Assembly (NCBI GenBank): GCA_028282865.1
Contig: JANQHA010000672.1
Coordinates: 1-6,112, forward strand
From: Oligoflexales bacterium
GTDB taxonomy: Bacteria; Bdellovibrionota_B; Oligoflexia; Oligoflexales; CACXFL01
DNA: 6,112 nt
Reading direction: 5' to 3'
In this document: positions 5,500 through 6,112 of the stretch, in pieces
Layout: the number at the start of each line of letters is the position of its first letter
How positions within the stretch are numbered: the first letter of the stretch is position 1
The notes under the pieces: generated by a model
Seen by the model: only the letters and a program-made list of their open reading frames with translations
Told to the model about the DNA's origin: nothing
Databases searched by the model: none
Position numbers and translations under genes: made by a program

Positions 5500-6112
5500 T
5501 TGATTCAGGTTGATGGAGCTAGGGTTAACTTTATGTGCTTAGGGGACTCTGGTCCCTGGGTGACGCTTATAAATGGCCACGGCAGGTCCATGAGTGATTT
5601 CAAATCTATGACTAAATTCTTGGTTGATAATGGCTTTAGAGTTCTAACTTTGGATAATCGGGGTGCTGGCCAGACCGCTGTTGCTAGGCCCTTTGAGTTA
5701 AAAGATATGATTGCGGATGTACTGGCACTTTGGGACCATTTGCAGATTTCTCAAAGTCACCTGCTTGGAATATCGATGGGTGGAGTGATTTCTCAGCACA
5801 TTGCTGCAATGTATTCAGAACGAGTCGATCGTTTGATCTTAGTTTCTACTACCTGCCACAAGAAGTGGATGCATCATACCGAAGTAAAATGGGGGCATAC
5901 CCTTGATACGGTAAAACATAAGCTTTCTTTTTATGTCACTGCCAATTTTATAGCAAAAAATAAGCTGCTATTTGAGGCTATGTCAAAGCAGATACTGAAA
6001 CTAGTAGAGGTGGGTGATTTTGAAAAACAAAATGCCATGCAGTCTAGTGCGGTCGGTGATTACGACACGGTATCAATTCTTGATAAAATAAAAAGTCGGA
6101 CGTTGATTGTTC
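5500..6112 (+). CDS. alpha/beta hydrolase fold enzyme, N-terminal part (runs off window)
   Basis: The first 204 codons of an alpha/beta hydrolase, a cytosolic esterase, hydrolase or related enzyme; the substrate cannot be told. Visible hallmarks in order: an oxyanion-loop motif NGHGRS after strand 3 (residues 25-30), LDNRGAG matching the family's DxRGxG turn, and the nucleophile elbow GISMGG with Ser92 as the predicted catalytic serine. The next strand reads RLILVSTT, as in the MhpC/BioH-like group. The catalytic Asp and His lie beyond base 6112; the last visible strand, RTLIV, is the one that normally leads to the Asp. The start is a TTG (5500-5502): AAGAGG (5489-5494) lies 5 bases upstream, an in-frame stop occurs at 5488-5490, and the next ATG (5533) would remove part of the first strand. 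It is divergent from the REC-TPR gene and has its own promoter. No frameshift is seen. Family is sure, function is not. Confidence 0.88.
   Translation, partial: MIQVDGARVNFMCLGDSGPWVTLINGHGRSMSDFKSMTKFLVDNGFRVLTLDNRGAGQTAVARPFELKDMIADVLALWDHLQISQSHLLGISMGGVISQHIAAMYSERVDRLILVSTTCHKKWMHHTEVKWGHTLDTVKHKLSFYVTANFIAKNKLLFEAMSKQILKLVEVGDFEKQNAMQSSAVGDYDTVSILDKIKSRTLIV

Overview
The window looks like a piece of a gammaproteobacterial chromosome, probably from a marine or aquatic, moderately AT-rich organism. This rests on the ATP-type PEP carboxykinase, the FAD-dependent D-2-hydroxyacid dehydrogenase, the REC/TPR protein style, sigma70-like promoters and clear Shine-Dalgarno sequences. No phage, transposase, rRNA, tRNA or CRISPR signal was seen. 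The lineage is an inference from protein style, not a search result.

Layout. Bases 1-260 (minus) hold the N-terminal 86 codons of pckA, ATP-dependent phosphoenolpyruvate carboxykinase, cut by the window edge. Just upstream on the same strand, 369-1781 encodes a complete 470-residue FAD-linked dehydrogenase of the D-2-hydroxyglutarate / D-lactate / glycolate oxidase (GlcD) family. Its promoter appears to lie inside a perfect 7-7-7 inverted repeat. Divergent from it on the plus strand are a 91-residue acidic helical protein (2008-2283) and a 155-residue exported protein (2369-2836), neither of which I recognise. The second has no visible ribosome binding site, and a promoter places its predicted transcript start at its ATG.

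The convergent gap 2837-3116 holds a decayed antitoxin gene. An open stretch at 2879-3004 encodes a ribbon-helix-helix core of the CopG/BrnA-like type but has lost its N-terminus and start. An imperfect inverted copy of its 3' end lies about 80 bases downstream.

Bases 3117-5327 (minus; possibly to 5372) encode a large REC-linker-REC-TPR protein. Both receiver domains keep the switch Ser and the Lys but lack the phosphoacceptor Asp: the first has Pro there, the second Glu. It therefore looks like a phosphorylation-independent scaffold. Divergent from it, starting at a TTG with a good ribosome binding site at 5500, is an alpha/beta hydrolase that runs off the right edge. It has a good sigma70-type promoter overlapped by a small palindrome.

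How the genes relate. pckA and the FAD dehydrogenase plausibly belong together in central carbon metabolism: 2-oxoacids from hydroxyacid oxidation feed the TCA cycle, and PEP carboxykinase draws oxaloacetate toward gluconeogenesis. The other genes have no evident metabolic tie. The most unusual items are the double pseudo-receiver TPR protein and the antitoxin remnant; I see no complete new defence or mobile system.
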